DNA from: Phycisphaerae bacterium
Lineage (GTDB): Bacteria > Planctomycetota > Phycisphaerae > UBA1845
Reading direction: 5' to 3'
Assembly: GCA_016929015.1 (NCBI GenBank)
Contig: JAFGJQ010000296.1
Span: 1 to 58,022, forward strand
Length of the DNA: 58,022 nt
Shown here: piece by piece, positions 17,221 through 26,132 of the stretch
How positions within the stretch are numbered: the first letter of the stretch is position 1
How the letters are laid out: every line of letters starts with the position of its first letter
Notes under the pieces: generated by a model
Seen by the model: only the letters and a program-made list of their open reading frames with translations
Told to the model about the DNA's origin: nothing
The model's database searches: none
Made by a program: the position numbers and the translations under genes

Positions 17221-17457
17221 ATGAAGCGGAAGGAAAAGCCCATCCGATATGAAAAACACGCCCTCAAACGGATGGGCGAACGGAGTGTATCGACGGATCA
17301 GGTTGAAAGAGCCGTTCGTTCCCCCGATGGGGAGCGCGTTGCCAGGCGAGAGGGCGCGACGAGGCTGGAGAAACGGTTTTCGGCGCGCCGGCGACTTGTT
17401 GTGATCATCGAGGAAGAGCACTCGTTCGTACGGGTCGTTACGACGTTTTGGTCCTGA
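17221..17457 (+). CDS. DUF4258 protein, putative toxin of a toxin-antitoxin pair
   Basis: 78 residues. The fold pattern (IRYEKHALKRMGERSVSTDQVERAV, then RRLVVIIEEEHSFVRVVTTFW) matches DUF4258, a small family related to RelE/ParE-like and BrnT-like toxins: a conserved His and RMxER helix followed by a beta-sheet ending in VVT. The next gene starts five bases after its stop and encodes a DUF2283-type protein, a common partner of DUF4258. Toxin activity is inferred from the pairing and fold, not shown. Confidence 0.72.
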   Translation: MKRKEKPIRYEKHALKRMGERSVSTDQVERAVRSPDGERVARREGATRLEKRFSARRRLVVIIEEEHSFVRVVTTFWS

Positions 17458-17462
17458 GTAGC

Positions 17463-17747
17463 ATGGCGACACCAGACGTGGGTTTTGAGATCTCGACCAG
17501 TGCCCGCGGCGACGGCACGCTTGAAGCGGTCTACATCCGCCTGGCCAGGGGCAAGGTTGCCCGGACCGTGGAGATTGTCGAGGACATTGTTCTGGCCGAC
17601 TACAATTCACGAGGCAGGCTGTTGGGCATTGAGCTACTCGCGCCGGTCAGGCTGCCCGACATCGCAAACCTCATCGACACACCGCGTCGCGCAGGGTTCC
17701 GCAAGGCCGTTCGGAAAGCCGCGCCGCAGGAGTTCGTTCTTACCTGA
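17463..17747 (+). CDS. DUF2283 protein, putative antitoxin
   Basis: 94 residues. The stretch DGTLEAVYIRLARGKVARTVEIVEDIVLADYNSRGRLLGIELL is the DUF2283 signature: YIRL, a variable beta-hairpin, then D-Y-(N/D)-x-x-G-x-hxG-hE-hL. The start is the ATG at 17463, five bases after the DUF4258 stop, so the two are almost certainly co-transcribed. In other genomes this family is found next to DUF4258 and is proposed as its antitoxin. The C-terminal Arg/Lys-rich helix (about 70-94) could contact nucleic acid. Confidence 0.75.
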   Translation: MATPDVGFEISTSARGDGTLEAVYIRLARGKVARTVEIVEDIVLADYNSRGRLLGIELLAPVRLPDIANLIDTPRRAGFRKAVRKAAPQEFVLT

Positions 17748-17952
17748 TCCGCCGCCGAAGTCCGATCAACGTGCATTTCCCCGCCCTGTGCATCTGACCC
17801 GCGAGGATCGGGGAGACAACCTGCAGCGTCTTGACGAGTCACCGATTTGGAACCAGAATCGCGCCGAGTGCGGCGTACGCCGTGTGCGGAGTTGTCTGGG
17901 TGCCCCTGATCTGAGTGCACGGGTTCAGAAACGTGGCGAGAGGGTTTCTGTG

Positions 17953-18597
17953 ATGCGTATCAGACGTGCCATTGAAACGGCGTTCGCCGCGGGGCTTTCG
18001 GCGGCTTTCGCCGGCTGCGCGCAGAACGATGTGGATCACCTGGCGATGCTCTCCCAGAAGGTCGACCAGGTTTCCGCGGAAAACGAGTCACTCAAGCAGG
18101 AACTCGCCAAGCGCGACGCGACCATCGAGGGCCTGCGGACCCAGATGAACAACCTGCTCGACCTGGGACCCGGACGACTGGATCATCTCTTCGTCACCCA
18201 CAAGATCGAACTGGTGCGACTGACCGGCGGCGCCGACTACGACGGGAAGCCGGGGGATGACGGCGTAACGGTCTACCTCCGGCCACTCGACGCGCAGGGA
18301 GACCCGATCAAGGCGGCGGGCGAGATCCGGATTCAGCTTTTCGACCTCAGCCGGGAAGGGCAGCCGCGGGAGATCGGGCTGTACGTGGTCAATGACCCGG
18401 GCCAGCTCCGGGCCGCCTGGCAAAGCGGATTCCTGACCGACCACTACACCATCCGATGCGGCTGGCAGCCGGGCGTCGGCCCGCCGGAATCGCGGGAAGT
18501 CACGGTGCGGGCGGTGTTTCGCGACTGGCTGACGGGTCGTGAGTTCACCGACCAGAAGCAGGTAGCGGTTTCGCTGGTAAGCGCCCCCGCGGGATGA
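17953..18597 (+). CDS. Coiled-coil lipoprotein of unknown function
   Basis: About 214 residues. An Arg-rich signal sequence ends in the lipobox AFAGC (Cys near residue 22), indicating lipid anchoring. A coiled coil of about 35 residues follows (LSQKVDQVSAENESLKQELAKRD), then a beta-rich C-terminal domain beginning HKIELVRLTGG, which resembles beta-sandwich domains of planctomycete lipoproteins. The start at MRIRRAIETAF gives the cleanest signal peptide. It stands alone with its own upstream region of about 200 bases. No specific function can be assigned. Confidence 0.75.
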   Translation: MRIRRAIETAFAAGLSAAFAGCAQNDVDHLAMLSQKVDQVSAENESLKQELAKRDATIEGLRTQMNNLLDLGPGRLDHLFVTHKIELVRLTGGADYDGKPGDDGVTVYLRPLDAQGDPIKAAGEIRIQLFDLSREGQPREIGLYVVNDPGQLRAAWQSGFLTDHYTIRCGWQPGVGPPESREVTVRAVFRDWLTGREFTDQKQVAVSLVSAPAG

Positions 18598-18628
18598 GCG
18601 ACGGGCCCGGCTTCGGGGGGGCGGCATC

Positions 18629-18657
18629 TTGCCCAGGAACCGGGAAGTGCCTATCCT
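18629..18657 (+). promoter_or_regulatory. Possible sigma70-type promoter of clpS
   Basis: TTGCCC (18629-18634) and TATCCT (18652-18657) are separated by 17 bases, 63 bases before the clpS ATG. The -35 box is weak. The same TATCCT -10 occurs in the stronger candidate at 53709-53737. Confidence 0.4.
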
Positions 18658-18720
18658 AACAGGCAGAGGGTCGGGGCATCGTTTCGGAAGCGGTCCTGAC
18701 CGTCACTGGGGTTTGCAGCC

Positions 18721-19077
18721 ATGCCAGAGAATTCGAGAGGCGAACAAGCAGCAGAGCCGCCGGCGGAGCCGGGCGGCGAGGACGCGGCCGGTGCCGTCGC
18801 GACCGAGCAGCAGCCGACTCGCATGGCGCCTCGCCTGCTGCCCCCATACAAGGTGCTGCTGCACAACGACGACGTGAACGAGTTCACGTACGTCATCTCC
18901 GCCATCGTCAAGCTGACGCCGCTGTCGCGGGAAGAGGCCATCCATCGCACGTTGGAGGCCCATGAGACGGGCATCACCCTTCTGATGGTCACGCACAAAG
19001 AGCGGGCCGAGCTGATTCAGGAGCAGTTCGCCGCGTGCAGTCTGACCGTCACCATCGAGCCAGACGAAGCCGGCTGA
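18721..19077 (+). CDS. clpS: ATP-dependent Clp protease adaptor ClpS
   Basis: 118 residues. The core from PPYKVLLHNDDVNEFTYVI to EEAIHRTLEAHETGITLLMVTHKERAELIQEQ is diagnostic of ClpS. The HNDD residues and the conserved His in the EAHETG helix form the pocket that binds N-degron residues. ClpS delivers N-end-rule substrates to ClpA/ClpC-ClpP. The N-terminal 40 residues are a low-complexity Ala/Glu/Pro extension longer than usual; this region normally inserts into the ClpA pore. No clpA lies next to it. Confidence 0.93.
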   Translation: MPENSRGEQAAEPPAEPGGEDAAGAVATEQQPTRMAPRLLPPYKVLLHNDDVNEFTYVISAIVKLTPLSREEAIHRTLEAHETGITLLMVTHKERAELIQEQFAACSLTVTIEPDEAG

Positions 19078-19173
19078 CGGTGCCGCGCGGCGAGGTTTCC
19101 CGGAAGGAAAGCGACGGGTAACGACCTGCGGGGTGATCGCTGCGCCGCTTGCCAGGGCCGCCCCACCGCTGCA

Positions 19174-19201
19174 TTTACACACCCACAGGCACACCTATAA
19201 T
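19174..19201 (+). promoter_or_regulatory. Promoter of the pdxJ operon
   Basis: TTTACA (19174-19179) and a consensus TATAAT (19196-19201) are spaced 16 bases apart, about 73 bases before the pdxJ ATG. A GC-rich inverted repeat (GAGGGCC/GGGCCCTC region around 19210-19228) lies in the predicted leader. Confidence 0.6.
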
Positions 19202-19274
19202 GGCCGTCCGAGGGCCGCGGGCCCTCCGGGTGCGGGGAAAGACCTTTGCACCACCCCCGCAGGAATGGTGAACG

Positions 19275-20015
19275 ATGGCACGGCTGGGTGTGAATATTGA
19301 CCACGTGGCGACCGTTCGGCAGGCGCGGCGTACGGACGAGCCGGATCCGGTCTGGGCCGCCGTGGAGGCGGAGCTGGGCGGGGCCGACGGCATCACCGTG
19401 CATCTGCGGGAAGACCGCCGTCACATCGCGGACCGGGACGTGGTCCTGCTGCGGCAGACCGTCGGCGTGAAACTGAACCTGGAGATGTCCGTCGCGGATG
19501 AGATCGTGAACATCGCCCGCGAGGTCCAGCCCGACCAGGCCACGCTGGTACCGGAGCGTCGGGAGGAGCTGACCACGGAAGGCGGGCTGGACGTGGTCCG
19601 GCACCGCGACCGGGTTCGTGACGCGGTGAGCCGGCTGCACGAGGCGGGGATTGTCGTTTCGGCCTTCATCGAGCCGGTCGCGGATCAGATTCGGGCCTCT
19701 CGCGACGTCGGGTGCGAGGCGGTGGAACTCTGGACCGGGGCGTATGCCCACGCCGCAGATGCCGAGGCTTTCGAGAAGGCGGTGAATGACCTGCAGGCGG
19801 GGATCGAGTTGGGTCATTCGCTGGGTCTGGACGTGCACGGCGGGCATGGTCTGACCTATCGTAACGTGGGCCCCATCGCGTCCATGCGGGGTTTCTCGGA
19901 GTTTAACATCGGGCACTCCGTCGTTTCGCGGGCGGTGCTCGTGGGTATGCGGGAGGCGGTGCGGCAGATGAAGGCACTGCTGGAGCGGTACAAGCCGCGG
20001 GAGACAGGATCATGA
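19275..20015 (+). CDS. pdxJ: Pyridoxine 5'-phosphate synthase
   Basis: 246 residues, standard length. [19 protein letters not shown] is the family start, followed by [10 protein letters not shown] (substrate-binding Arg/His), [12 protein letters not shown] and the C-terminal HGLTYRN plus [13 protein letters not shown] phosphate-binding loops. It condenses 1-deoxyxylulose 5-phosphate with 3-amino-2-oxopropyl phosphate in vitamin B6 synthesis. The downstream SGNH-like gene overlaps by four bases, so the two are translationally coupled although functionally unrelated. Confidence 0.96.
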   Translation: MARLGVNIDHVATVRQARRTDEPDPVWAAVEAELGGADGITVHLREDRRHIADRDVVLLRQTVGVKLNLEMSVADEIVNIAREVQPDQATLVPERREELTTEGGLDVVRHRDRVRDAVSRLHEAGIVVSAFIEPVADQIRASRDVGCEAVELWTGAYAHAADAEAFEKAVNDLQAGIELGHSLGLDVHGGHGLTYRNVGPIASMRGFSEFNIGHSVVSRAVLVGMREAVRQMKALLERYKPRETGS

Positions 20016-21382
20016 GAACGGCGTGTGGGCTGTTACTGGCGGCGGTTGTGATCATTCCCGCGTCTGTCGCGCAGGGTACGTTTGCGTTGACGGACGGCGA
20101 CCGCGTGATCTTCTACGGCGGTCGGTCGGTCGAGCCTCCGTCATTCGGGTCCCAGGCGGAGCTATTCGTGCGCGTGCGCTATCCGAACCTCAGGACGTGG
20201 TTCCTGCACCAGCAGTCCGGCCCGGCGGGCACGGTCTCCGAGGGGCTGGCCGGTTTTGACGAGCGAGTGGCGGCGTTCTCCCCCACGGTGGTGGTTCTGG
20301 CGTTTGGGCCGCAAGACCCCGGGGCACAGCCGCCCGATCCGGTACAGACCGAGCTGTTCAAGGCTGAGCTGGACCAGTTGGTTCGAAAGAGCAAAGGGCT
20401 GGGGGCGCGGGTGTGGGTGCTCACGCCGCTGTCTCCGGACCTCTCCATGCGGCCGGATCTGCGTGACATCGGCTTCGAGAAGACCGTGAGCGATTACGCG
20501 GAGGCGGTGCGCAAGGTCGCCGAGCAGTGCGAGGTGCCCGTCCTGGACTGGTACACCTTGTCCGGCGAGTACCGAGCCGCGCACCCGACCAGTGCCCTGC
20601 TTCGCCTGAACGCAACGAACGGCATTGAGCCGACTCCCGTGGCCGCCGCCGTGGCAACGAACGCATTGTTGGAGGCGTGGCAGGCAGAGCCCCAGCAGTT
20701 CCTCATCCGGGCCGACTGGGACGGCGATCTGGCAGACGTGACTGTGGGCACCGCGACGGCCGGCAAGCCGGATGAGAACACGTTGGTGATTTCCCTGAAG
20801 GGGATCCCACTGCCCTGGTACGTCACGGATCGGCGGAACACCCTGGCGATGTACTGGCCGCCGGCGCGGTTCTACAAATACGAGTTGCAGATCGAAAACG
20901 TGCCGGACGTGCGCGGGGTGGGCTTCACCATCGGAGAGAAGACGAGCACCGGCGTGCAGGGCATCAAGCCGTTCCTGTCCATGATGTTGCGGGACGGATG
21001 CGACATGAGCGCCATCGGCCCGCTGACCACCGCCGCCGCCGTCGGCACGTTGCAGGCCGCCCTCGACCGAAAGGATCGATGGTACCGGGAGCTGGACCGT
21101 TTCCGCGAGAAAGCCGGCGAGGTGACCGAGCCGGAACTGAAACCGGCGTACGAAACGCAGATACTCGCATTCCGGCAGTACGCCGATGGAACGGCGGCGA
21201 TCGTACACCGTGTGCCGCGGACCATGGACATCGACATTGTTGTGCAGGCAGCCCAGGGCGCCGAGGCTCGGCCCGTGCCGACCCCGCCGGAACCGCCGGC
21301 CCCGCCGGCACCAACGACGTTGCCAGCCGAGAAGAAGCCCGATTCCGACCCGACGGCCATCGAGGCCCCGGACGCACCGTAG
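20012..21382 (+). CDS. Secreted SGNH/GDSL-like protein with degenerate active site
   Basis: 456 residues. A signal peptide ([16 protein letters not shown]) precedes an SGNH-hydrolase-like domain (about 28-210). The pattern is [17 protein letters not shown]... then [10 protein letters not shown], and so on, and resembles planctomycete GDSL proteins. However, block I, normally GDS with the nucleophilic Ser, reads GGR, and block III GxND reads GPQD. It is therefore probably not a normal hydrolase. A second region (about 230-420) and a Pro/Ala-rich tail follow. It is coupled to pdxJ by an ATGA overlap. Confidence 0.65.
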   Translation: MRTACGLLLAAVVIIPASVAQGTFALTDGDRVIFYGGRSVEPPSFGSQAELFVRVRYPNLRTWFLHQQSGPAGTVSEGLAGFDERVAAFSPTVVVLAFGPQDPGAQPPDPVQTELFKAELDQLVRKSKGLGARVWVLTPLSPDLSMRPDLRDIGFEKTVSDYAEAVRKVAEQCEVPVLDWYTLSGEYRAAHPTSALLRLNATNGIEPTPVAAAVATNALLEAWQAEPQQFLIRADWDGDLADVTVGTATAGKPDENTLVISLKGIPLPWYVTDRRNTLAMYWPPARFYKYELQIENVPDVRGVGFTIGEKTSTGVQGIKPFLSMMLRDGCDMSAIGPLTTAAAVGTLQAALDRKDRWYRELDRFREKAGEVTEPELKPAYETQILAFRQYADGTAAIVHRVPRTMDIDIVVQAAQGAEARPVPTPPEPPAPPAPTTLPAEKKPDSDPTAIEAPDAP

Positions 21383-21412
21383 CTCGAACGCGGTGCATCA
21401 CGAGCCCTGCTT

Positions 21413-22399
21413 ATGACAGTTCAGCCAACATGCCCGTATCCCCGTCTGCGATGGCCGGACAAGCTGGCCACGCTTGCCACCTGGGGTGGTGCCATTGCCG
21501 TTTTTGTAACGGTGGGCTGGATGGCCATCAGCCCGATAGACCCCCACGGGGTGGTCCAGATCACGGAGGGCACCTGGCCGCGGGTGTTTGTTGAAATGGT
21601 CGCCCTGGCGGTTGTCGTGGCGGGTCTGGCGACGGCGGCCGTTGGCCGCAAGCTGCCGGACGCGGGAACGTTTGCGGTGGCCGTCGGCCTGGCCGCCGCC
21701 AACCTCAGGGGCCGATCCGTCGGCTACCTGCTGATGTACACGGAGGAACCCGGCCCGCGTCGGCTGCTGTGCCTGGAATTCGCCGTGGAGGCCGTCATCT
21801 GGTTTGCCGTTCTGCTGGTCGCCATGATCACTTCCGGCCTGGTGATGCGGTGGTGCTTCGGACGTGGCGAGTCGGACGCGCTGGGGAACGCCCGACTCTC
21901 GGCCATGTGCGTGGCGGACATGCCCGGCCTGCGCCGGCTGGTCGGGAAGCCCACGCCGCCCGGTGAAGGCGCCCGGCTTCGGGTCAGCCTGATGCACGGC
22001 GTGGTGGTCATCGCGTTGGCCCTGGTTCTGATCCGCCTGCTGGCGGCGGGAGACGCGTCTCGGTCGATTCAGCAGGGACAGGTGTATTTCGCGGTCGCGG
22101 TGGCGTTTTTCCTGGGTTCTTACGCGGCGCATCGCTGGTTTCCGGTGCAAACTCCCCTGCCCGGTTGTCTGACCGTACCCCTCGTGTGTATCATCGGATA
22201 CCTCTGGACGATGGTGCGGATTCAGGGCCAGGGGCCGTACGCGGAGATTGCCAGCGTGCCGCCTACCGTGTTTCTGCGGGCCCTGCCGCTGGAATACCTT
22301 GCGGTCGGTACGGCCGGCGTGCTTGCCGCATTCTGGAGTCGTCCGGTCCACGGGGCTTCCGGCCGGAAGGCGTCGGAGTCGCGAGCCGGGACCGGCTGA
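21413..22399 (+). CDS. Multi-pass membrane protein of unknown function
   Basis: About 328 residues with seven or eight hydrophobic segments (for example LATLATWGGAIAVFVTVGWM, VEMVALAVVVAGLATAAV, FAVEAVIWFAVLLVAMITSG, GVVVIALALVLIRLL, VYFAVAVAFFLGSYAA). No catalytic or binding motif is recognised. The start is not supported by a clear ribosome binding site. It lies 30 bases after the SGNH-like gene and just before a 67-residue gene on the same strand, so it may be the third member of that operon. Confidence 0.65.
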   Translation: MTVQPTCPYPRLRWPDKLATLATWGGAIAVFVTVGWMAISPIDPHGVVQITEGTWPRVFVEMVALAVVVAGLATAAVGRKLPDAGTFAVAVGLAAANLRGRSVGYLLMYTEEPGPRRLLCLEFAVEAVIWFAVLLVAMITSGLVMRWCFGRGESDALGNARLSAMCVADMPGLRRLVGKPTPPGEGARLRVSLMHGVVVIALALVLIRLLAAGDASRSIQQGQVYFAVAVAFFLGSYAAHRWFPVQTPLPGCLTVPLVCIIGYLWTMVRIQGQGPYAEIASVPPTVFLRALPLEYLAVGTAGVLAAFWSRPVHGASGRKASESRAGTG

Positions 22400-22408
22400 T
22401 CCAAAGTC

Positions 22409-22612
22409 ATGATCTGGGAACCGGACGTACGAGACCTGTACCGTGACCTGCGCCGCCGCATTCTGGCCGAAACGGAGCAGTTTCTGAACCACTGCCTGTC
22501 GCGCCCGGAGCGGGTCATTCGCATTCCGCGCATCCGCGTGGGCGCGGGAAGCTTCTCCCCGCAATTCGCCCGGCAATTCTGGGCGCAAGTGCTCAGCGAA
22601 GACGTGGTGTAA
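22409..22612 (+). CDS. Small conserved-looking hypothetical protein
   Basis: 67 residues, highly charged (Arg-rich) and without a signal or membrane segment. It begins MIWEPDVRDLYRDLRRRIL and has helical character; the C-terminal half (RIPRIRVGAGSFSPQFARQF) is basic. It starts nine bases after the membrane-protein stop, suggesting co-transcription. I do not recognise the family; a short true gene seems likely because the frame, spacing and codon use fit, but this is not proven. Confidence 0.5.
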   Translation: MIWEPDVRDLYRDLRRRILAETEQFLNHCLSRPERVIRIPRIRVGAGSFSPQFARQFWAQVLSEDVV

Positions 22613-22666
22613 AGACCCTCGTCCGCGCATCCCGAGCCGCATCGAACGCCATCAGGCAGCGCCTCG

Positions 22667-23644
22667 TCACCCGGCGCGTTCCGTTCGGGCACGGATGTCG
22701 TGGACAATGTGGTCCAGCGTCTCGTCCAGGCTGGTGCGTGGGTTGAACCCGACCAGCTCGGCCGCCCGCTCGATGCAGGGCACGCGGCGCATCATGTCGT
22801 CAAACGGCCGCCCGTATGCCTCTTCGTAGGAAATATACGCTTTCTGGCTGGTGCTCTTGGCCTTGCTGATGATCCTGTCGGCCAAGGCGTCGATGGAGAT
22901 TTCCTCGACGGATCCCAGGTTGTACACCCGCCCTGGCGCCTTGGGGTTGTCCATCAGGGCAATGATGCCGTCCACCGTGTCGCCCACGTAGCAGAAGCAG
23001 CGGGTCTGCTTGCCCGTGCCGTAGATCATCAGCGGCTCGTGGCGCAGCGCCCGTTCCACGAAGCGCGGAATGACCATCCCGTACATGCCGGTCTGTCGGG
23101 GTCCCACCGTGTTGAACAACCGCACCACGACCACCGGCAAGCCGTACTGCTGCCAATACGCCAGCCCCAGGAATTCGTCAATGGCCTTGGAACACGCGTA
23201 CGCCCATCGGGAGAAGCGGGTGGAGCCCAGCACGGTGTCGTCATCCTCCCGGAAGGGAACGGCCTCACTCTTGCCGTACACCTCGCTGGTGGAGGCCAGC
23301 AGCACGGGCTTGCGGAACTTGTTCGCGGTGGCCAGCACGACCTCCGTGCCGTGGATGTTCGTTTCGATGGTGTGCACCGGCCGGTCCACAATAAGCTGCA
23401 CGCCGACGGCCGCCGCCAGGTGGTAGACCCGGTCGCACTCGCGGATGAGCAGGTGCATGGTCTCCACGTTGCGAACGCTGTCATAGACGAACTCCAGAGA
23501 GGGATTGTCCAGGACGTTCGCCAGGTTGCGCAGGTTTCCCGTGCTCAGGTCGTCGATGACCACAACCTGATGGCCCTGCGCCAGCAAGCGTTCGGCCAGA
23601 TGCGATCCGATGAACCCGGCTCCGCCGGTGATGAGTGCTTTCAT
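22667..23644 (-). CDS. NAD-dependent nucleotide-sugar epimerase/dehydratase
   Basis: About 325 residues of the extended SDR family. It has the TGGAGFIGSHL Rossmann motif, the catalytic Ser/Thr in [18 protein letters not shown] (Tyr/Lys pair), and VVVRLFNTVGPRQ plus GKQTRCFCYVGDTVDGI typical of UDP-sugar enzymes. AAGGAG lies eight bases before the ATG at 23644. It is the last gene of the leftward exopolysaccharide cluster. The exact reaction (UDP-glucose or UDP-glucuronate 4-epimerase, or decarboxylase) cannot be told from these motifs alone. It probably supplies a sugar nucleotide for the exported glycan. Confidence 0.85.
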   Translation of the reverse strand: MKALITGGAGFIGSHLAERLLAQGHQVVVIDDLSTGNLRNLANVLDNPSLEFVYDSVRNVETMHLLIRECDRVYHLAAAVGVQLIVDRPVHTIETNIHGTEVVLATANKFRKPVLLASTSEVYGKSEAVPFREDDDTVLGSTRFSRWAYACSKAIDEFLGLAYWQQYGLPVVVVRLFNTVGPRQTGMYGMVIPRFVERALRHEPLMIYGTGKQTRCFCYVGDTVDGIIALMDNPKAPGRVYNLGSVEEISIDALADRIISKAKSTSQKAYISYEEAYGRPFDDMMRRVPCIERAAELVGFNPRTSLDETLDHIVHDIRARTERAG

Positions 23645-23755
23645 GCGTGAAAACTCCTTGGCTGGGAGGAGAGATTGTGACGCAAGGAGGGCGGATGGGC
23701 AAGCCGCACGCGGCACCGGGAGGCCGGGCCCCCGCCGCACCCGTGCCCCGCACCG

Positions 23756-24703
23756 CTACGCCGGCTCCCGCAACCAGGCGACGAAACGAGCAATGCCGTC
23801 CTCAAAGGAAGTGGCAGGGTTGTACCCCAACTCCGTCCGGGCCAGGCGGATGTCCGCATAGGTCTGATCCACATCGCCCGGCTGCAACGGCCGGCGGTCG
23901 ATGGTCGCTCGCTTGCCCAGCGCGTGTTCCAGGGCCGCGATCATGTCATTCAGGGAAACCGGCTTCGATTCGCCGAGATTGTACAGGTGGTAACCCTGGC
24001 AGCGGTCCACGGCGGCCAGCACGCCGGCGACGATGTCGCCAATGTACGTGTAGTCGCGCCGCACACTTCCGTCTCCGAACACCGGAACGGGCCGGCCCGC
24101 CTCGATCAGCCGGGCGAACTTGTGGATGGCCAAGTCCGGGCGCTGCCGCGGACCGTACACCGTGAAGAACCGCAGGCAGGTCACGTCCAGGCCGTACAGA
24201 TGGTGGTACGTGTGACACAACAGCTCGCCCGCCTTCTTGGTGGCGGCGTAGGGGGAGATGGGATGGTCCACCGGATCGGACTCGGCGAAGGGAACCTTGC
24301 GATTGTTGCCGTAAATGCTGGAGCTGCTGGCAAAGATGAACTTCTGCACGCCGGCGCGGCGAGCCGCTTCCAGCAGCACCAACGTACCTTCCACGTTCAC
24401 CTTCTGATACAGCAGCGGCTGCTCGATCGAGGGCCGGACACCGGCCCGGGCGGCCAGGTGCACCAGCACGTCCGCCCCAGCGGCCAGCGTCTCCTCGACG
24501 AAGGCGGCATCACAGATGTCACCTTCCGCCAGGGAAAACCGGCCGTCGGCCAGGCAGCGGTGCACGTTCCGCCGCTTGATCTGCGGATCGTAGAACGTGT
24601 CGAAGCTATCCAAAGCCAGCACGTCAGACTGGCGGGCCAGCAGTGCCTCGCACACGTGCGATCCGATGAAACCCGCTCCGCCGGTGACGATGATTCGGGG
24701 CAT
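23756..24703 (-). CDS. UDP-glucuronate 4-epimerase-like enzyme
   Basis: About 315 residues, extended SDR. It has TGGAGFIGSHV, the GDICD region, ASSSSIYGNN, SPYAATKKAGE (YxxxK) and FFTVYGPRQRPDLAI, which together most resemble UDP-glucuronate 4-epimerases. It would interconvert UDP-glucuronate and UDP-galacturonate. It sits 33 bases downstream of the UDP-glucose dehydrogenase gene that makes UDP-glucuronate, a consistent pathway order. The start is the first Met of the Rossmann motif. Confidence 0.82.
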   Translation of the reverse strand: MPRIIVTGGAGFIGSHVCEALLARQSDVLALDSFDTFYDPQIKRRNVHRCLADGRFSLAEGDICDAAFVEETLAAGADVLVHLAARAGVRPSIEQPLLYQKVNVEGTLVLLEAARRAGVQKFIFASSSSIYGNNRKVPFAESDPVDHPISPYAATKKAGELLCHTYHHLYGLDVTCLRFFTVYGPRQRPDLAIHKFARLIEAGRPVPVFGDGSVRRDYTYIGDIVAGVLAAVDRCQGYHLYNLGESKPVSLNDMIAALEHALGKRATIDRRPLQPGDVDQTYADIRLARTELGYNPATSFEDGIARFVAWLREPA

Positions 24704-24735
24704 AACACCCACTCCGACGACCCGCTGCGGCCACG

Positions 24736-26049
24736 TCAGGCGTCGCCCTGCGGCCGGCCGATGCAATGATACTGAATGCCCATCCGCCGCATCAGGGCCG
24801 GATCGTACAGGTTCCGGCCGTCGAAGATCAGCGGTTGGCTGAGGGTGGCGGCGATCCGCTCAAAGTCCGGCGTGCGGAACTCCTGCCAGTCCGTGAAGAT
24901 CACCAGCGCGTCGGCGCCTTGCAGGGCCTCGTACCCGTCGTCAAACGTGGCCAGCCGGTCGCCGATGGCGGCCCGGGCGTTGGGCATGGCCTCCGGATCG
25001 TGGGCATGCACCTGGATACCCGCATCCAGAAACCGCTGCACACCATAGAGCGCGGGTGACTCCCGGACGTCGTCAGTGCGGGCCTTGAAGGCCAGACCCC
25101 AGACCGCCAGGCAGGTGTGCGGGCAGCGATCGCCGAAGTGCCCGATGATCCGGTCGGCGAAGATCTTCCGCTGCCGCTGGTTCACCTCATCCACCGCCTT
25201 GGCGATGGTCATGGAGTGCCCCAGTTGCTCACCCACGGCAATCAAAGCGCTGACGTCCTTGGGAAAGCACGAGCCGCCGTACCCCACGCCGGGAAACAGG
25301 AAGGCCGGACCCAGGCGTGAATCCGACCCCACGCCCTTGCGAACCATGCTCACGTCCGCCCCCACCTTCTCGCACAGCAGGGCAATCTCGTTAATGAAGG
25401 ATATCTTCGTCGCCAGCAGCGCGTTGGCCGCGTACTTGGTGAGTTCGGCACTGGCCGGATCCATAAACAGGAACTTTTCCTCGCGTCGCATGAACGGCGC
25501 GTAAAGCTGCTTCATGATCTCGCTGACCGCCGGATTGTCCGTTCCGATGACCACGCGGTCGGGCCGCATGAAGTCCTCCACCGCCATTCCTTCCTTGAGG
25601 AACTCCGGGTTGCTCACGTAGTCAAACTTGTGCTCGGTGTGCCGGGCGACGGCCGCGCGGATGAGCTTGTGGGCACCCACCGGCACCGTGCTCTTCATGA
25701 CGATGATCCGGTAGCCGTTCATCAGCCGTCCGATCTGCTCCGCCACAGAGAGCACGGCGGACAGATCGGCGGAGCCGTCCGGCGCGGGCGGGGTGCCCAC
25801 GGCCAGGAAGATGATGAGCGAATCCGTCACGGCTTCGGCCAGATCCGTGGTGAACACGAGCCGGCCCGCCTTCACGTTGCGCTGGACGATCTCCAGCAGT
25901 CCGGGTTCGTAGATCGGCAGTTCGTCCTTGCGGAGCTTGTCGATTTTGCTCCGGTCGCTGTCCACGCAGATCACATGATTGCCGCCGTCGGCGAAACACG
26001 TGCCGGCCACCAGCCCGACGTACCCGACGCCCACCACGCTCACTTTCAT
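24736..26049 (-). CDS. ugd: UDP-glucose 6-dehydrogenase
   Basis: 437 residues. The N-terminal Rossmann motif VVGVGYVGLVAGTCFA, the STVPVG motif, the NPEFLKEG region and the catalytic Cys in GGSCFPKDVSAL (Cys261) identify it. It oxidises UDP-glucose twice to UDP-glucuronate, the common precursor for the 4-epimerase and UDP-xylose synthase in this cluster. The start is the natural family N-terminus. It is in the middle of the leftward exopolysaccharide operon. Confidence 0.94.
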   Translation of the reverse strand: MKVSVVGVGYVGLVAGTCFADGGNHVICVDSDRSKIDKLRKDELPIYEPGLLEIVQRNVKAGRLVFTTDLAEAVTDSLIIFLAVGTPPAPDGSADLSAVLSVAEQIGRLMNGYRIIVMKSTVPVGAHKLIRAAVARHTEHKFDYVSNPEFLKEGMAVEDFMRPDRVVIGTDNPAVSEIMKQLYAPFMRREEKFLFMDPASAELTKYAANALLATKISFINEIALLCEKVGADVSMVRKGVGSDSRLGPAFLFPGVGYGGSCFPKDVSALIAVGEQLGHSMTIAKAVDEVNQRQRKIFADRIIGHFGDRCPHTCLAVWGLAFKARTDDVRESPALYGVQRFLDAGIQVHAHDPEAMPNARAAIGDRLATFDDGYEALQGADALVIFTDWQEFRTPDFERIAATLSQPLIFDGRNLYDPALMRRMGIQYHCIGRPQGDA

Positions 26050-26132
26050 GAGGGAGCCCTCGTTCGCAGGTTTCCACGGTCAAACACCGGCGGGCATTAT
26101 AGGAGCCGTTTGCCCAACGGACCACCCATCGG

